Below are positions 34,593 through 43,067 of a DNA stretch of 64,000 nt, one piece after another. The notes beneath the pieces were generated by a model, which worked only from the letters and a program-made list of their open reading frames with translations, ran no database searches and was not told the origin of the DNA. Every line of letters begins with the position of its first letter. Within the stretch, counting starts at the first letter, position 1. The position numbers and the translations under genes were made by a program. This DNA comes from JASLQO01 sp002327525 (GTDB taxonomy: Bacteria > Pseudomonadota > Gammaproteobacteria > Pseudomonadales > Azotimanducaceae), in NCBI GenBank assembly GCA_030744435.1, contig JASLQO010000026.1:22122-86121 (forward strand), given 5' to 3'.

Positions 34593-35372
34593 GTGCTGCG
34601 GGTGACGTTTCTACTACGCAAAAAAACAGACATGAGTCACGCGGAGTACTATCGGTACTGGCGGGAACAGCATGGACCTCTGGTGGCAAGCCACGCGCAG
34701 CGTCTGAACATACTTCGCTACGTGCAGGTGCATACACTACATGACGAGGGTGCCAACGAGGCGATGGCGAAGGCGCGCGGCGGCATGGAGCCGGTATATG
34801 ACGGGGTTGCCGAGGTATGGTTCGAAAATCGCGAGTCGCTGCTCGCCACGTTCGAAAGCGAGCCCGGGCAGCGTGCGGCTGCCGAGCTCGTGGAAGACGA
34901 GGCGAAGTTCATCGATCTGGCACACTCACCGCTGTGGCTCTCACATGAGTACCCGCAGGTCAATCCGACACCCGAAAACCTGGTTGCCCGGGAACGCTCC
35001 TCCATCGTGAAGCTGTACTTTCCGTTGCGCTGCAAGCCCGGGCAGGATGAGCACGAGGCGCAGACCTACTGGTATTCGAACCACGGACCCATCATCCGAC
35101 GACAGGCGGCCGGCTCCGGCATCTTGCGTTACGTGCAGGTGCACCGTGTGGAAGACGAGCTGGAGGCGGCATTGCGCGAGGCTCGCGGAACCGTGACGGA
35201 AGCGTACATGGGGCACGCGGAATTGTGGTTCGACCGGGCTGAGCTCGGCAATGCCACACCGGAGGGTGCCGCGGCCGGACAGCGTGCCATCGAGGACGAG
35301 AGCAAATTCATCGACTTCGCCCGATCGTCGATGTGGCTGGCCAAGGAGCATGAGTTCGTCAATCACCTGTAG
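34593..35372 (+). CDS. EthD-domain protein, tandem duplication
   Basis: A protein of 259 residues from GTG 34593, one base after the MBL stop. It contains two EthD-type (dimeric alpha/beta barrel) domains. Repeat 1 has YYRYWREQHGPLVASHAQ and LRYVQVHTL near residues 18-45. Repeat 2 has QTYWYSNHGPIIRRQAAG and LRYVQVHRV near 150-180. Each repeat ends with EDEAKFIDLAHSPLWL or EDESKFIDFARSSMWL. EthD proteins accompany ether and other xenobiotic degradation and several act on small ring compounds; here the reaction is unknown. A fused pair would form the usual dimer within one chain. Confidence 0.85.
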   Translation: MLRVTFLLRKKTDMSHAEYYRYWREQHGPLVASHAQRLNILRYVQVHTLHDEGANEAMAKARGGMEPVYDGVAEVWFENRESLLATFESEPGQRAAAELVEDEAKFIDLAHSPLWLSHEYPQVNPTPENLVARERSSIVKLYFPLRCKPGQDEHEAQTYWYSNHGPIIRRQAAGSGILRYVQVHRVEDELEAALREARGTVTEAYMGHAELWFDRAELGNATPEGAAAGQRAIEDESKFIDFARSSMWLAKEHEFVNHL

Positions 35373-35383
35373 GCGGCTGTCGC

Positions 35384-35689
35384 CTACCTTTCGATCGTGC
35401 AGCCGGTTCCGGGATGGTAGTAAGCAGCCGTATCGGAGATCAACAGTATCGAGGCTTCAACACCGTCGTGCTCTTCTGCCCAGCGCACGTCGATGGCGCC
35501 GGAATCGCTCAGGATGTCCAGATGGCAGTCCTCGAACGTTCGCGCACCGAGATAGATGCACGAGCAGATCTGTTTGGCGGCGTAGCCCGTGCCGACGTCC
35601 ATCATGGGCTTCACCCACAGCCACACGACGGGGATGCTCGCTGCGATGAGCACGCCGATCGCGATGTTGATTTTTCGAAGAATACTCAC
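35384..35689 (-). CDS. Small membrane-anchored protein resembling the N-terminal module of serine hydrolases
   Basis: A protein of 101 residues: a single N-terminal membrane anchor (INIAIGVLIAASIPVVWLWV), then VGTGYAAKQICSCIYLGART near 32-51, and YYHPGTGCTIE at the end. The GYxAKxxCSxxFxxGR and Y..GxGCT blocks are the usual N-terminal module of beta-lactamase-family serine hydrolases in proteobacteria. Here this module is a separate gene, downstream of and overlapping by 4 bases a serine hydrolase that lacks it. I infer that the two proteins work together. Three cysteines are present. Confidence 0.65.
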   Translation of the reverse strand: MSILRKINIAIGVLIAASIPVVWLWVKPMMDVGTGYAAKQICSCIYLGARTFEDCHLDILSDSGAIDVRWAEEHDGVEASILLISDTAAYYHPGTGCTIER

Positions 35690-36834
35690 CGGCTCGGTCC
35701 GCTGGGTGAAAAAGCCTGGATCAGACGCTCGGTCATGGCCGTGGTGTCCTGCCAGGTCTCGGTGTGCTGCTCGCCGAGTCGTACGATGATCAGATCGCGT
35801 TTCGGCACCATGGCTACTATCTGCCCCTGTGCACCGTTCATCCAGAAGGTGCCGGTATCAACGGACAATGCAACACTCTGGTTGTCGGTGCGTGGTCCTG
35901 CCACCCAGAAGTGGGCGCCATAGGTGGCGTTATTCTCTGCGGGTGCGGGCGTGCGCGTGAAATCGACCCAGCCCTCCGGCAACAGACGCTGCCCGTCCCA
36001 CATCCCGTCGCGCAGGTACAGATAGCCGAGACGGGCCCAGTCGCGTGCATTAGCCCAAACGAACACACCGCCAACGAAGTTGCCCGCCATGTCGAACTCG
36101 AGTTCCATGGACTCGATGCCGAGCGGGTGAAACAGCCTGCGGCGTACGAAATCCGCCACCTGGCGGCGTTCGGGTCCGGCGTGATGGGTGACCAGTGCGC
36201 CGAGGATGTTTGAGGTACCCGTGGAATACGCCCAGAAGCTGCCGGGCGCATGGATCAGTGGACGTTCGATGGCGGCGCGAGCGGTGTGCGTTGCAGACTC
36301 ACCGAACAGCATGTCGGAGACGAACGAGATGGCGCCGCTGGAACTGTTGGCATTGTCGATGCCGCTGGTCATATTGAGCATCTGGCGTAACGTAATCGCG
36401 CGCCTCGGATCGTCCTCACCCTGCCAGTCGGCGACGGGCACCGGTTGGTCCAGCGCGAGCACGCCATCGGCCACCAGAAGCCCGGTGATCGCGTTGGTCA
36501 CACTTTTGGCCATGGACCAGGACATGAAGCGCGAATCGGGCCCGAATCCGGGTGCGTAGGTCTCGAGCACGATACGCCCACCGCGAACGATAAGCAGTGC
36601 GCGCGTATCTGGGTGGCCCGCGGGCGGTTGGGGATCGAAGAGATTCGTCAATACCGTGCCAAGGGCATTGGCATCTACGTCAGCGGGCAGGGGTGCCTGC
36701 GGCCAGCTCCTCGTTGGCCATGGCGTGCCGGACGGGTGAGGTTGCAGCGGTGGTGCTGCAGCAGCAGGTACCTGGCTTAGCAGCAACAGGGCGCCGCAAA
36801 GGCCACGGGAGATGAAGTTCTGTAGTTGGCGCAT
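35686..36834 (-). CDS. Serine hydrolase, beta-lactamase class C-like, exported
   Basis: A protein of 382 residues with a signal peptide (GLCGALLLLSQVPAAAAP). The catalytic SxxK lies in RFMSWSMAKSVTNAI near 130, and the Tyr-x-Asn-like motif is SFWAYSTGTSNILGAL near 216, where the usual YSN is YSTGTSN. The late block VGGVFVWANARDWARLGYLY is common in 6-aminohexanoate-dimer hydrolase-like enzymes. Substrates may be amides or esters. It is followed by the small anchored protein at 35384, which carries the module normally found at the front of these enzymes. Confidence 0.87.
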   Translation of the reverse strand: MRQLQNFISRGLCGALLLLSQVPAAAAPPLQPHPSGTPWPTRSWPQAPLPADVDANALGTVLTNLFDPQPPAGHPDTRALLIVRGGRIVLETYAPGFGPDSRFMSWSMAKSVTNAITGLLVADGVLALDQPVPVADWQGEDDPRRAITLRQMLNMTSGIDNANSSSGAISFVSDMLFGESATHTARAAIERPLIHAPGSFWAYSTGTSNILGALVTHHAGPERRQVADFVRRRLFHPLGIESMELEFDMAGNFVGGVFVWANARDWARLGYLYLRDGMWDGQRLLPEGWVDFTRTPAPAENNATYGAHFWVAGPRTDNQSVALSVDTGTFWMNGAQGQIVAMVPKRDLIIVRLGEQHTETWQDTTAMTERLIQAFSPSGPSR

Positions 36835-36845
36835 GGGGCGTTGTT

Positions 36846-37037
36846 TTACCCATTCGCCGCCCGAGGTTCAATCCGAGGTGTACAGGCGTTTGAACAGCGC
36901 GTGCGCGATTGGCGATACGAGTGCTGAAGCCGCTTAGCCCTACGCGATGCGGCGGATGCCCGATTTGCCTGTTCTGCGCCTTCATGGAGATAGGACAGAA
37001 CCGCGCCGCGAATGCGGATGAAGCGCAGGAATCTCAT
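36846..37037 (-). CDS. Possible small basic protein, uncertain
   Basis: An open frame of 63 codons from ATG 37037, starting 3 bases after the ABC permease stop. It begins RFLRFIRIRGAVLSYLHEG and is then rich in Arg, Ser and Ala. The ribosome site is weak and no family is recognised. It may be the last cistron of the GntR-ABC operon or chance. Confidence 0.25.
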   Translation of the reverse strand: MRFLRFIRIRGAVLSYLHEGAEQANRASAASRRAKRLQHSYRQSRTRCSNACTPRIEPRAANG

Positions 37038-37039
37038 GA

Positions 37040-37972
37040 TCAGATCTCGTTGTTGCGGGTGCGCAAGTAGATGGCGCCGTATAGAAAGGCAGCGCCGATG
37101 ACGATACCAATCCACATGTCGGAAGTGGCGAACAGGGCGAAGGTATCTCCCAGGCCGGTCGCGCGGCCGCTGGGCGCCTCATCGACGCTCACCTGAATAG
37201 CGGTGGGTATCGCCTTGAGACTGAGATGGTTGCCGATACCCTTGAACAGAACCCCGGTTCCGAAAGTGATGCGCTCGAGCATTCCGATCACGATGGGCAT
37301 GAACACGGCCCACGCGAACGGGGCACGCGTGACGGCTGACGAAACCAGCAACAGCCAGGCGTAGATAGGCAGCGCCCACAGGCCGTGCACGGCGAAGCCC
37401 GCGATCAGTTCCACGAGGCCTACGACGAGTCCTGAATTGCTCCAAAGGTTGCCGACTGTCAATGCGCCTCTGCCCGGCACGAGAAAGGTCATCACGACGA
37501 ACAGAAAGACATAGGTCGCCATGATCATCGCAATGGTGGCGACCGGCCCGATCCAGGCGATGGTCACGTATTTAGAGAGTACCGTCTCCGCATCACTTGC
37601 CGGGACCGACTTCCAGAACAGCACCGAGCGATCCTTGCGGTCGTCGAACAGCATGCCGAGCAGTGTGAAGAACGCGATGATGAAGAACACGAACAGGAAG
37701 ATCTCGGCAACGCCGTGACGGATCTTGTCGAGTCGATTGGCGAGTGCTGCTTCGGTGGGTATCTCTTCGCTGAGGGATTCGTCGATCAAGGCGGTGATGG
37801 AACCCCGGTGCCCCTCGTCATCGAGATCGAGGTTGATTTCGACTGTTCCCGCGATGGCGAGTGAGATCATGACGAACACCACGATCACACCGAAAGTGAT
37901 AACCGGACCCCAGCCGAGGGCGCCCTTGTGTTCGAGCCATTCCCGGGTGAGCAGCCCTTTCCATACGTTCAT
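37040..37972 (-). CDS. ABC-2 type transporter permease
   Basis: A protein of 310 residues with six or more hydrophobic segments. It opens KGLLTREWLEHKGALGWGPV and has a periplasmic loop with acidic residues, then EIFLFVFFIIAFFTLLGMLF followed by DDRKDRSVLFWKSVPASDAE. The DDRKDRSVLFWKSxP motif is typical of permeases paired with YtrA-type GntR regulators. It overlaps the ATPase gene (ATGA) and forms a three-gene operon. The exported substrate is unknown; drug or cell-envelope stress roles are common for this type. Confidence 0.9.
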   Translation of the reverse strand: MNVWKGLLTREWLEHKGALGWGPVITFGVIVVFVMISLAIAGTVEINLDLDDEGHRGSITALIDESLSEEIPTEAALANRLDKIRHGVAEIFLFVFFIIAFFTLLGMLFDDRKDRSVLFWKSVPASDAETVLSKYVTIAWIGPVATIAMIMATYVFLFVVMTFLVPGRGALTVGNLWSNSGLVVGLVELIAGFAVHGLWALPIYAWLLLVSSAVTRAPFAWAVFMPIVIGMLERITFGTGVLFKGIGNHLSLKAIPTAIQVSVDEAPSGRATGLGDTFALFATSDMWIGIVIGAAFLYGAIYLRTRNNEI

Positions 37973-38823
37973 AAGTGATCTCCCACCAGCGCCACGAATA
38001 TCTCGGGCAGATTGGGTGTGGCCACCTCCCCATGGCGTGCCAGGTCGTCTTGGTCCGCGCCTCGAAATAGCATCTCAGTGCCGTGCAGCGTGTGGCGTTC
38101 CGAGAGCGGCGCTAGAGCGCGCAGTGCCTGGGCGCCGGATTCGGAGGTTGTGACTTTGGCGAATTCCACGGCGAGTTGGTCGGTCGCGAGGTCGAGAATG
38201 TTGCGCCCGTGGTGGATAAACGTCACATCGGTCAGGATATGCTCGATCTCGCGTACCTCGTGTGTGGTCACCAGAATGGAGCGCTTCTCCTCGAAGTAGT
38301 CGTTGAGCACCGAATCGTAAAACTGTTGCCGGTACAGGATGTCGAGGCCGAGCGTTGGCTCATCGAGCACCAGCAGCTCTGTGTCGATGGCGAGCACCAA
38401 AGCCAGGTGCAGCTGCACGTTCATACCTTTTGAGAGCGTCAGGATCTTCTTGTCCAGACGCACCTCTGTTTTCTCGAGCGCCGCAACCGCGCTCGCGCGG
38501 TCGAACGACGGATTGACGTCGGCCATGAAGTCGAGCAGATGCGCAACTCTCATCCAGCGCGGGAGAATGCCCGTATCGGCGATATAAGCCGTGCGGCGCA
38601 TCAGGTCGCGACGTTTCTTCTCCGGCCGGAGCCCCAGCACGGACAAATCGCCTGCATCGAGGTGGGCGAGGCCGAGGATGCTCTTCAGCGCCGTCGTCTT
38701 GCCGGATCCGTTGGGCCCGATCAGGCCCACGATGCGGCCAGGTTCCACGGTGAGGTCGAAGGCGTCGAGGGCCGTGACGTCGCCGTATCGTTTGGTGAGT
38801 CCTCGTGCTTGCACCAGGCTCAT
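37969..38823 (-). CDS. ABC transporter ATP-binding protein
   Basis: A protein of 284 residues starting at ATG 38823; the upstream in-frame extension belongs to the regulator region. Walker A is GLIGPNGSGKTTALKS near residue 35, the signature reads LSKGMNVQLHLALVLA (degenerate LSGGQ), Walker B is ELLVLDEPTLGLD, and the switch His is in ILVTTHEVRE. The degenerate signature is usual for YtrB-like ATPases. It would power the ABC-2 permease encoded next. The start overlaps the stop of the GntR gene, so the operon is translationally coupled. Confidence 0.92.
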   Translation of the reverse strand: MSLVQARGLTKRYGDVTALDAFDLTVEPGRIVGLIGPNGSGKTTALKSILGLAHLDAGDLSVLGLRPEKKRRDLMRRTAYIADTGILPRWMRVAHLLDFMADVNPSFDRASAVAALEKTEVRLDKKILTLSKGMNVQLHLALVLAIDTELLVLDEPTLGLDILYRQQFYDSVLNDYFEEKRSILVTTHEVREIEHILTDVTFIHHGRNILDLATDQLAVEFAKVTTSESGAQALRALAPLSERHTLHGTEMLFRGADQDDLARHGEVATPNLPEIFVALVGDHL

Positions 38824-39182
38824 GATCGATCTCCTATTTGCATGCTCAGCAGTTGTTCGGTATCCAGCTGCAGCGCGTGGATGCGCGCGAGCGTCTCTGG
38901 CCACTCTTCGTTCAGGAAGCGCTCGCGTTCTTGCGATAGCGCTGCCTGTTGTGCGCCTTGAGCCACGAACATGCCGAGTCCCCGTCGCTTTTCAAGCAGC
39001 CCTTCATCCACCAGCAACTGATAAGCCTTGGACACGGTGAGCGGGTTGATGCGCTCCTCGCTCGCTACCTGGCGCACTGATGGCACGGCTTCGCCCTCCG
39101 CGATGAGACCGCCAAGAATCTGGGTCAGAACCAGATCTCTGAGTTGCAGGTAGATGGGTTCGTTGTCTTTCCAGTCGCCCAT
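38820..39182 (-). CDS. GntR-family regulator, YtrA subfamily
   Basis: A protein of 120 residues. The winged helix-turn-helix reads PIYLQLRDLVLTQILGGLIA then GEAVPSVRQVASEERINPLT and VSKAYQLLVDEGLLEKRRGL. The short C-terminal tail (about 45 residues) defines the YtrA subfamily, which controls adjacent ABC transporters. A 24-bp palindrome at 39214-39237, 32 bases upstream of the start, is the likely operator. It is the first gene of the operon. Confidence 0.93.
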   Translation of the reverse strand: MGDWKDNEPIYLQLRDLVLTQILGGLIAEGEAVPSVRQVASEERINPLTVSKAYQLLVDEGLLEKRRGLGMFVAQGAQQAALSQERERFLNEEWPETLARIHALQLDTEQLLSMQIGDRS

Positions 39183-39213
39183 TGTCTTATCCGATTTGCT
39201 GTACCGGTTAAGT

Positions 39214-39237
39214 AGTGTTGTATATAACTATAACACT
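39214..39237. promoter_or_regulatory. Putative GntR (YtrA-type) operator
   Basis: AGTGTT (39214-39219) and AACACT (39232-39237) form a perfect inverted repeat around an AT-rich 12-base centre (GTATATAACTAT). AT-rich palindromes of this length upstream of ytrA-type genes are their usual autoregulatory sites. Confidence 0.65.
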
Positions 39238-39379
39238 AAATCTCTAGCTGCCTACTCTTTTTTCAGGGCGAGAGATCGTAAACCCGCGATCAGGTGCACG
39301 GTCTGTGGGACGGTCAGTCATGGGCCAGACTTTGACGCGGAACTTCCTGGTCCGAATCTCGGTCTCCAAAAAGGGGGCG

Positions 39380-39409
39380 GGTACACTTTCGACCCAATTA
39401 AAGTGTACC
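39380..39409. repeat. Short inverted repeat, REP-like
   Basis: GGTACACTTT and AAAGTGTACC are a perfect 10-bp inverted repeat around a 10-base loop (39390-39399), followed by TGTCCCC. The sequence style (GGGGACAGGTACACTTTAAT on the minus strand) recalls REP/RAYT-type palindromes. No U-tract follows, so it is not a normal terminator. It lies between the GntR operon and the racemase gene. Confidence 0.5.
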
Positions 39410-39427
39410 TGTCCCCAATACTGGAGA

Positions 39428-40564
39428 TCAGGCAACCGCGCCGCTTGCCCTCAGTGCGCTGATTTCTTCTACCGACAGGCCGGCATCGGCGAGCAAATCG
39501 TCGGTGTTCGCACCGACGGCGACGGCTGAGGGAGGCACCTCAGCGGGCGTGCGATCGAAGCGGGGCGCGGGTGCGGCTTGGTGGACCCCATCGACATCGA
39601 CAAAAGTACTTCGCGCGATGTTGTGCGGATGTACCAGTGCATCGTCGAAGTTCAACACGGGTGCATAGCACACGTCCGAGCCGAGCATGATCTCATCCCA
39701 TTCGTCCCGCGTTTTGGTTTTGAACACGCCCTGCAGCTTCTCCTGCACGGCCGGCCACTCGGCTCGTTCCATCTGCTGGGGCAACTCGTTGTCGCCGTCG
39801 AGCCCCGTTTTCTCTAGCAGCAGCGCATAGAATTGGGGCTCGATCGATCCGATGGAGATCCATTTGCCGTCTGCAGTCTCGTACGTACCGTAAAAGTGCG
39901 CACCGCCATCCAGCAGATTGGAGGCCCGTTCGTGTTTCCAGTGCGGCGAATTCATGAGTCCGTACACGGCGTTCATCAAGATCGCCGAGCCGTCAGTCAT
40001 GGCGGCATCCACCACCTGACCCTTACCGGAGGACGTACGCTCGTGAAGCGCGGCCAGAATCCCGAACGCCAGGAACATGCCGCCGCCGCCGAAATCGCCC
40101 ACAAGATTAAGCGGTGGCGCGGGGCGCTCGCCGCGGTTGCCGATGGCGTGCAGCGCACCGGTGAGTGAGATGTAGTTGATGTCGTGTCCAGCTGCACGCG
40201 CGAGAGTGCCTTCCTGACCCCAGCCGGTCATCCGTCCATACACCAGGCGCGGATTGCGTTCGAGACAGATTTCCGGACCCAGGCCGAGACGCTCCATCAC
40301 CCCCGGGCGGAAACCCTCGATCAGCGCGTCGGCGCTTTCGAGCAGCTTCAAGACCGTTTCCACACCGTCGGGATTCTTCAGATCCACAGCCGCGCTGCGT
40401 CGACCCCGGGCGAGTACATCGCCCGGGTCGTTTTGCTGACCGATGGAGGCGGCCCGGTCGATGCGTACCACATCGGCACCCATATCGGCCAGCATCATGC
40501 CGCAGAAGGGTCCCGGCCCGATACCCTGCAGTTCGATGACCTTCAGTCCGCTCAGTGGTCCCAT
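39428..40564 (-). CDS. Alpha-methylacyl-CoA racemase-like family III CoA-transferase
   Basis: A protein of 378 residues. LKVIELQGIGPGPFCGMMLA and ADMGADVVRIDR form the CoA-binding start. The racemase signatures GHDINYISLTGALHAIG near 123-139 and LVGDFGGGGMFLAFG near 152-166 contain the His and Asp that act as acid/base in MCR/AMACR, unlike true CoA-transferases, which lack this GHDINY block. It inverts the 2-methyl stereocentre of branched acyl-CoAs and bile-acid-type side chains so that S-specific beta-oxidation can proceed. The upstream acyl-CoA dehydrogenase on the same strand (40590) is a plausible next enzyme. Confidence 0.93.
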   Translation of the reverse strand: MGPLSGLKVIELQGIGPGPFCGMMLADMGADVVRIDRAASIGQQNDPGDVLARGRRSAAVDLKNPDGVETVLKLLESADALIEGFRPGVMERLGLGPEICLERNPRLVYGRMTGWGQEGTLARAAGHDINYISLTGALHAIGNRGERPAPPLNLVGDFGGGGMFLAFGILAALHERTSSGKGQVVDAAMTDGSAILMNAVYGLMNSPHWKHERASNLLDGGAHFYGTYETADGKWISIGSIEPQFYALLLEKTGLDGDNELPQQMERAEWPAVQEKLQGVFKTKTRDEWDEIMLGSDVCYAPVLNFDDALVHPHNIARSTFVDVDGVHQAAPAPRFDRTPAEVPPSAVAVGANTDDLLADAGLSVEEISALRASGAVA

Positions 40565-40589
40565 TGTTCTCTCCTTTGTATTCGATGTT

Positions 40590-41750
40590 CTAGAACGAGC
40601 GCGGCATGCCCAGTACGTGCTCGCCGAGGTAGCTCAATATGAGATTGGTGGATATCGGCGCGATCTGATACAGACGGGTTTCCCGGAACTTGCGCTCGAT
40701 GTGGTATTCCTTGGCGAAGGCGAAGCCCCCGTGGGTCTGCATGCAGACGTCGCCCGCCTTCCAGGATGCTTCGGACGCCAGCATTTTCGACATGTTGGCC
40801 TCGGCCGCGCAGGGCTCACCAGCATCGAACATGCGCGCCGCTTTCTCCACCATCAGCCAGGCCGCTTCCACCTCGGCGTAGCTGCGGGCGATGGGAAATT
40901 GGATTCCCTGATTCTGGCCGATGGGCCGGTCGAAAACCGTGCGCTCGGAGGCGTATGCGCTTGCTTTGTCGATGAAGTAGCGCCCATCACCCACACATTC
41001 CGCGCCGATGAGGATACGCTCCGCGTTCATCCCATCGAGAATCACCTTGAAACCCTTGCCTTCCTCGCCCAGCAGGTTGTCGGCCGGAACGTGCAGGTCG
41101 TCGAAGAACAGCTCACAGCTGTGGTGGTTGATCATCGATTCGATGGGCCGGATCTCGAGCCCGTTACCCTCAGCCTGATTCACGTCGACGATGAACGCTG
41201 ACAGGCCCTCGGTCTTTTTGGACGTTCGTTCTTTCGGCGTGGTTCGAGCAAGTAACACCATGAGATCGGAATGCTGGATACGACTGATCCACACCTTCTG
41301 ACCGTTCACGACGTACGCATCGCCCTCCTTGCGGGCGGTGGTCTTCAGTGACGTGGTGTCCGTACCGGTGGTCGGCTCGGTGACGCCGAAACTCTGAAGC
41401 CGCAACTCACCAGATGCGATCTTGGGCAGGTATGCTTTCTTCTGGGCTTCATTGCCATGCCGCAGAACCGAACCCATCACATACATCTGCGCGTGGCAGG
41501 CGCCCGCGTGCGCACCGGCGCGGCATACCTCCTCCAACACGACGGCCGCTTCCAGCACACCGAGACCCGCGCCCCCGTACTCCTCGGGTATCAGCACGGT
41601 AAGGAAGCCGGATTCGGTCAGTTCTCTCACGAAGTCGCTTGGATAATCGTGCTCGCGGTCGAGTTGCAGCCAGTAGTCCTCTCCGTATTTTGCACATAGT
41701 GTGCGCACGGCGTGACGCATCTCTTGTATCTCGGTCGATTCCAATGCCAT
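40590..41750 (-). CDS. Acyl-CoA dehydrogenase
   Basis: A protein of 386 residues. Motifs: LIPEEYGGAGLGVLEAAVVL near 55, SFGVTEPTTGTDTTSLKTTA near 125, NGQKVWISRIQHSDLMV, MNAERILIGAECVGDGRYFI, and QTHGGFAFAKEYHIERKFRE near the C-terminus, where FAKEYxIER carries the catalytic Glu typical of the FadE-type group. It lies upstream of the racemase gene and the two probably form a branched-chain acyl-CoA module: racemase supplies the S-isomer, this enzyme desaturates it. Confidence 0.92.
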   Translation of the reverse strand: MALESTEIQEMRHAVRTLCAKYGEDYWLQLDREHDYPSDFVRELTESGFLTVLIPEEYGGAGLGVLEAAVVLEEVCRAGAHAGACHAQMYVMGSVLRHGNEAQKKAYLPKIASGELRLQSFGVTEPTTGTDTTSLKTTARKEGDAYVVNGQKVWISRIQHSDLMVLLARTTPKERTSKKTEGLSAFIVDVNQAEGNGLEIRPIESMINHHSCELFFDDLHVPADNLLGEEGKGFKVILDGMNAERILIGAECVGDGRYFIDKASAYASERTVFDRPIGQNQGIQFPIARSYAEVEAAWLMVEKAARMFDAGEPCAAEANMSKMLASEASWKAGDVCMQTHGGFAFAKEYHIERKFRETRLYQIAPISTNLILSYLGEHVLGMPRSF

Positions 41751-41835
41751 CTAGTCGTTCCTTCACCCTCGGGACTGATGAGCAACTGTAGCAGAACTCC
41801 CGTACACTGCGCCGTTTGCTGCACGACACGGGTCC

Positions 41836-43041
41836 GTGGCGGAACTCTCCACACAATCGAAATCGTGGCGCACACCGCTCACCCTGTTGGTGCTGATGAG
41901 CATCGCCATGCCGGTGGCATTCAATGCATGGTTAGCGCTACTGAACAACTTCGTCGTAGAGCGCGCGGCGTTCACCGGAGTTGAGATCGGCATTCTGCAG
42001 AGCCTGCGCGAGGTGCCGGGATTCATGGCATTCACCACGGTGTTCGTGTTGCTGATACTCAAAGAGCAGACCTTCGCCGTGCTCGCACTGGCACTGATGG
42101 GACTCGGGGTTGCGCTCACCGGGTTGTTTCCGTTCGCTTATGGTCTTTACTTCACCACGCTGCTGATGTCGGTGGGATTTCACTATTTCGAGGCTGTGAA
42201 GCAGTCGCTGTCACTGCAGTGGTTGGATCCGGCGGAGGCGCCCCGCGTGCTCGGCCGCCTGATCGCGGTCGGGTCCGTCACCTCACTGGTGGTGTATGCG
42301 GCCCTCTGGCTGTTGCTACAGGTGCTCGAGATCGACTACATCTGGTTGTTTGTGCTGGCGGGCGTGGTGTGCATGGGGCTTGCCGTGTTTATGCAGGTCG
42401 GCTTTCCGCACTTTCCCTCGAAAGCGCAGCAGCACAAGCATCTGGTGTTGCGTAAACGCTACTGGCTGTATTACGCACTCACTTTCTTTTCTGGCGCGCG
42501 GCGCCAGATCTTCATGGTGTTTGCGGCTTTTCTGATGGTAGAGAAATTTGGCTACACGGCGGCCGAGGTTACGCTGCTTTTTCTGATCAACTACGCGTTC
42601 AATTGGCTGTTCGCAGAGCGCATCGGACGGCTGATCTCCCGCATTGGTGAACGCTTGGCGCTGACGATCGAATACGTTGGCCTCATCCTAGTATTCACAG
42701 GCTATGCCTTCGTCGAAAACGCCTATCTCGCAGCTGGTTTGTATGTGGTGGATCACATGTTCTTCGCACTCGCCATCGCCATAACGACCTACTTCCAGAA
42801 AATCGCCGATCCCGCCGACCTCGCGAGTAGCGCCGGTGTATCGTTTACCATCAACCACATCGCAGCAGTGGTGGTGCCTGCCGTGCTGGGACTCGTGTGG
42901 ATCTACTCACCGATGGTCGTGTTCCTGATCGGTACGGGTTTCGCGGTCAGCTCCCTGCTACTGTCGCAGAACATTCCGGCACGTCCAGCCCCCGGCAATG
43001 AGACGCTGGTGGGAAAGGTGGCGTCCGCGCAGGGACTCTGA
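41836..43041 (+). CDS. MFS transporter, unassigned subfamily
   Basis: A protein of 401 residues from GTG 41836 with about twelve hydrophobic segments. Distinct stretches are REVPGFMAFTTVFVLLILKE and GFHYFEAVKQSLSLQWLDPA, then ALTFFSGARRQIFMVFAAF. The loop FFSGARRQIFMVFAxFLMVxxFG recurs in a poorly characterised proteobacterial MFS group. It is divergent from the racemase/dehydrogenase pair and convergent with the carboxylesterase gene. The substrate is unknown. Confidence 0.85.
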   Translation: MAELSTQSKSWRTPLTLLVLMSIAMPVAFNAWLALLNNFVVERAAFTGVEIGILQSLREVPGFMAFTTVFVLLILKEQTFAVLALALMGLGVALTGLFPFAYGLYFTTLLMSVGFHYFEAVKQSLSLQWLDPAEAPRVLGRLIAVGSVTSLVVYAALWLLLQVLEIDYIWLFVLAGVVCMGLAVFMQVGFPHFPSKAQQHKHLVLRKRYWLYYALTFFSGARRQIFMVFAAFLMVEKFGYTAAEVTLLFLINYAFNWLFAERIGRLISRIGERLALTIEYVGLILVFTGYAFVENAYLAAGLYVVDHMFFALAIAITTYFQKIADPADLASSAGVSFTINHIAAVVVPAVLGLVWIYSPMVVFLIGTGFAVSSLLLSQNIPARPAPGNETLVGKVASAQGL

Positions 43042-43067
43042 TCTTTCTGCTCATCGCTGCCCGTAAA

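Noticed and set aside
39380..39409. Inverted repeat as a terminator of the racemase gene
   Set aside because: No U-tract follows on either strand; a repeat element is more likely.
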